Positions 6,361-7,326 of a stretch of 7,326 nucleotides of DNA are shown in pieces. Every line of letters starts with the position of its first letter. Position 1 is the stretch's first letter. This DNA comes from Lachnospiraceae bacterium (lineage in GTDB: Bacteria; Bacillota; Clostridia; Lachnospirales; Lachnospiraceae). The position numbers were made by a program, and so were the translations under genes. The notes under the pieces are model-generated. The model worked only from the letters and a program-made list of their open reading frames with translations. It was not told the origin of the DNA and ran no database searches. The stretch is taken from NCBI GenBank assembly GCA_003447295.1, contig DLZQ01000028.1:3060-10385 (forward strand), written 5' to 3'.

Positions 6361-6570
6361 GCGACTTATGAGCAGATAAAAGCATATGTATTGGAACAGA
6401 CAGGACTTAAGGTTTCATCACTGTATATCGCACAGATTAAGAAGAAGTGTGGACTGGATGTCGGTGAGAATTTCAATCTGACTAAATCAGAGAATATGAG
6501 ACAGCCACAGTGTACACCGGAGAAGAAAGATGCGATTATGCAGGCGTTTAGGCATTTTGGAATTATATAG
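6361..6570 (+). pseudogene. Detached C-terminal extension of rlmD, out of frame by one base
   Basis: From GCG at 6361 to TAG at 6568-6570 there are 69 stop-free codons with good coding character (ATYEQIKAYVLEQTGLKVSS, then LYIAQIKKKCGL, a SENMRQPQCTPEKK segment and the end AFRHFGII) but no start codon or RBS at its head. I recall this type of tail at the C-terminus of RlmD and some other proteins in Lachnospiraceae, where it resembles a small nucleic-acid-binding helical domain; that recollection is unchecked. The frame is +1 relative to rlmD and stays open upstream to 6265. Removing one G from GGG (6303-6305) would therefore join rlmD, the palindrome and this tail into one protein. Most likely it is an untranslated remnant. 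A sequencing or assembly error, or strain variation, is the main alternative. Confidence 0.6.
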
Positions 6571-6614
6571 ATTGTGGATAAGCAACATGTGTTAAAAATA
6601 TAGTGTAGTATGGA

Positions 6615-6666
6615 AAAAAGGACATTCCAGAACTGTAGATTTTACAGGTCAGGGGATGTCCTTTTT
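6615..6666. terminator. Bidirectional rho-independent terminator between rlmD and the AraC-type gene
   Basis: AAAAAGGACAT (6615-6625) is perfectly complementary to ATGTCCTTTTT (6656-6666). An apical stem CTGTA/TACAG (6633-6637, 6643-6647) lies inside. The stem ends in a T-run on either strand, suiting the convergent genes on both sides. The remaining 84 bp to the AraC stop show nothing clear. Confidence 0.88.
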
Positions 6667-6750
6667 GCTGATATGGAAGTGTTCAATGGACAAGGTAATG
6701 ATACTGAGAGATATTAAGACTGATAGGAATGATATCTATCTTATCTAGTG

Positions 6751-7326
6751 TTACTTGTTCTGGTTTCTCCATTCCCGCGGAGAAACACCATAAATATTTT
6801 TAAAAGCACGGGAAAAATGAAGCTGATTTTCGTATCCGACGGCAGAGCCGATATCTGCGATGGACAGGGAAGTCAGCTTTAATAATTCCGTTGCCTTTAC
6901 CATTCGGTAGTTCATAAGAAATTCCTGTGGGGAGCGACCGGTTGAGTTGCGGAAGATTTTTCCGAAATAACTCCGGTTGATGCCACATACCGCAGCGATA
7001 TCTTCAATCGAAATAGTATTCTGAAAGTTCTGTTCCATATAATTGATCGCTTCTTTTATGTAATAATCACTCATGCGCCCACTGGAGATCAGCGTTGCTG
7101 ACTTTGCCGACTGCAGCAGATAATCCAAAAACAGATACAGATGCCCGATCAGATGGAAGGAGGATTCCTGTGGATGATTGATGATATAAAGCATTTCATC
7201 GGCAAGTTTTTTTCGTAATTCTTTGGAATGGGAATGATAAACGGGCGCGTCTTTGCACAAATCCGTGACACTTAAAGCCTCTTTTACACGTAAGCCGTCA
7301 AACTCGATCCACATATATTCCCATGG
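6751..7326 (-). CDS. AraC-family transcriptional regulator, C-terminal part (runs off right edge)
   Basis: On the minus strand an open frame runs from the window edge to TAA at 6753-6751. An internal ATG at 7314 could be mistaken for the start, but the frame stays open to the edge and reads PWEYMWIEFDG, the end of the sugar-sensing cupin-like domain typical of this family. The true start therefore lies outside. The remaining residues hold a helical linker and the two-helix-turn-helix AraC DNA-binding domain, covering roughly the last 100 residues: ISIEDIAAVCGINRSYFGKIF for the first HTH, and the conserved SIADIGSAVGYENQLHFSRAFKN then GVSPREWR for the second. The domain layout resembles MsmR/YesN-type regulators of carbohydrate-use genes, but the target and ligand are not visible here. 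It is convergent with rlmD and separated from it by the terminator. Confidence 0.92.
   Translation of the reverse strand, partial: PWEYMWIEFDGLRVKEALSVTDLCKDAPVYHSHSKELRKKLADEMLYIINHPQESSFHLIGHLYLFLDYLLQSAKSATLISSGRMSDYYIKEAINYMEQNFQNTISIEDIAAVCGINRSYFGKIFRNSTGRSPQEFLMNYRMVKATELLKLTSLSIADIGSAVGYENQLHFSRAFKNIYGVSPREWRNQNK

Noticed and set aside
6573..6581. Perfect DnaA box (TGTGGATAA, reverse of TTATCCACA)
   Set aside because: It is a single isolated match with no cluster and no AT-rich unwinding region or replication gene nearby; one chance match in 7 kb is not surprising.
6667..6750. Small inverted repeats downstream of the terminator (AGATAT/ATATCT, GATAG/CTATC)
   Set aside because: The arms are five or six AT-rich pairs with long loops and no T-run, within chance expectation.

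Overview
The window looks like chromosomal DNA of an anaerobic, low-to-moderate G+C Firmicute, most likely a member of the Lachnospiraceae (class Clostridia). The reasons are strong AGGAGG-type ribosome binding sites, a flavodiiron protein typical of strict anaerobes, a YhaM-type exoribonuclease, MutS2, and an rlmD gene followed by a tail domain that I associate with Lachnospiraceae. The assignment comes from protein character and was not tested by a search.

Left part (1-1077): the first 240 codons of mutS2 lie on the minus strand and run off the left edge. Between mutS2 and the next gene is about 350 bp without a normal gene. It holds two overlapping divergent promoters and, on the mutS2 side, an array of four two-tier hairpins (about 740-961). 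The array is flanked by an 8-bp direct repeat and would be transcribed as a roughly 245-nt mutS2 leader. Collapsing the direct repeat leaves a compact, ordinary mutS2 promoter and RBS, so the array looks inserted.

Centre (1078-6311): four plus-strand genes probably form one operon from the promoter at 988-1016 to the terminator at 6615-6666. They are a membrane-anchored HtrA-like PDZ protein that has lost all three catalytic residues, the 3'-5' exoribonuclease yhaM, an A-type flavoprotein (fprA) with all metal ligands present, and the 23S rRNA m5U methyltransferase rlmD. Gaps are 26, 54 and 117 bp with no terminator between genes. The set joins an envelope-facing scaffold or sensor, RNA turnover, O2/NO detoxification and rRNA modification. 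I see no single pathway and read it as a housekeeping or stress operon.

Right part (6305-7326): a GC-rich palindromic element overlaps the rlmD stop codon. Directly after it, one base out of frame, is an open 69-codon stretch that looks like the normal C-terminal extension of rlmD, so rlmD appears to have been interrupted. A bidirectional terminator then separates rlmD from the C-terminal part of an AraC-family regulator on the minus strand, which runs off the right edge.

The observations most worth following up are the four-hairpin element in front of mutS2, the palindromic insertion plus one-base frame break at the rlmD 3' end, and the complete loss of the catalytic triad in the HtrA-like protein. 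I found no CRISPR array, tRNA, rRNA, phage gene or transposase gene.
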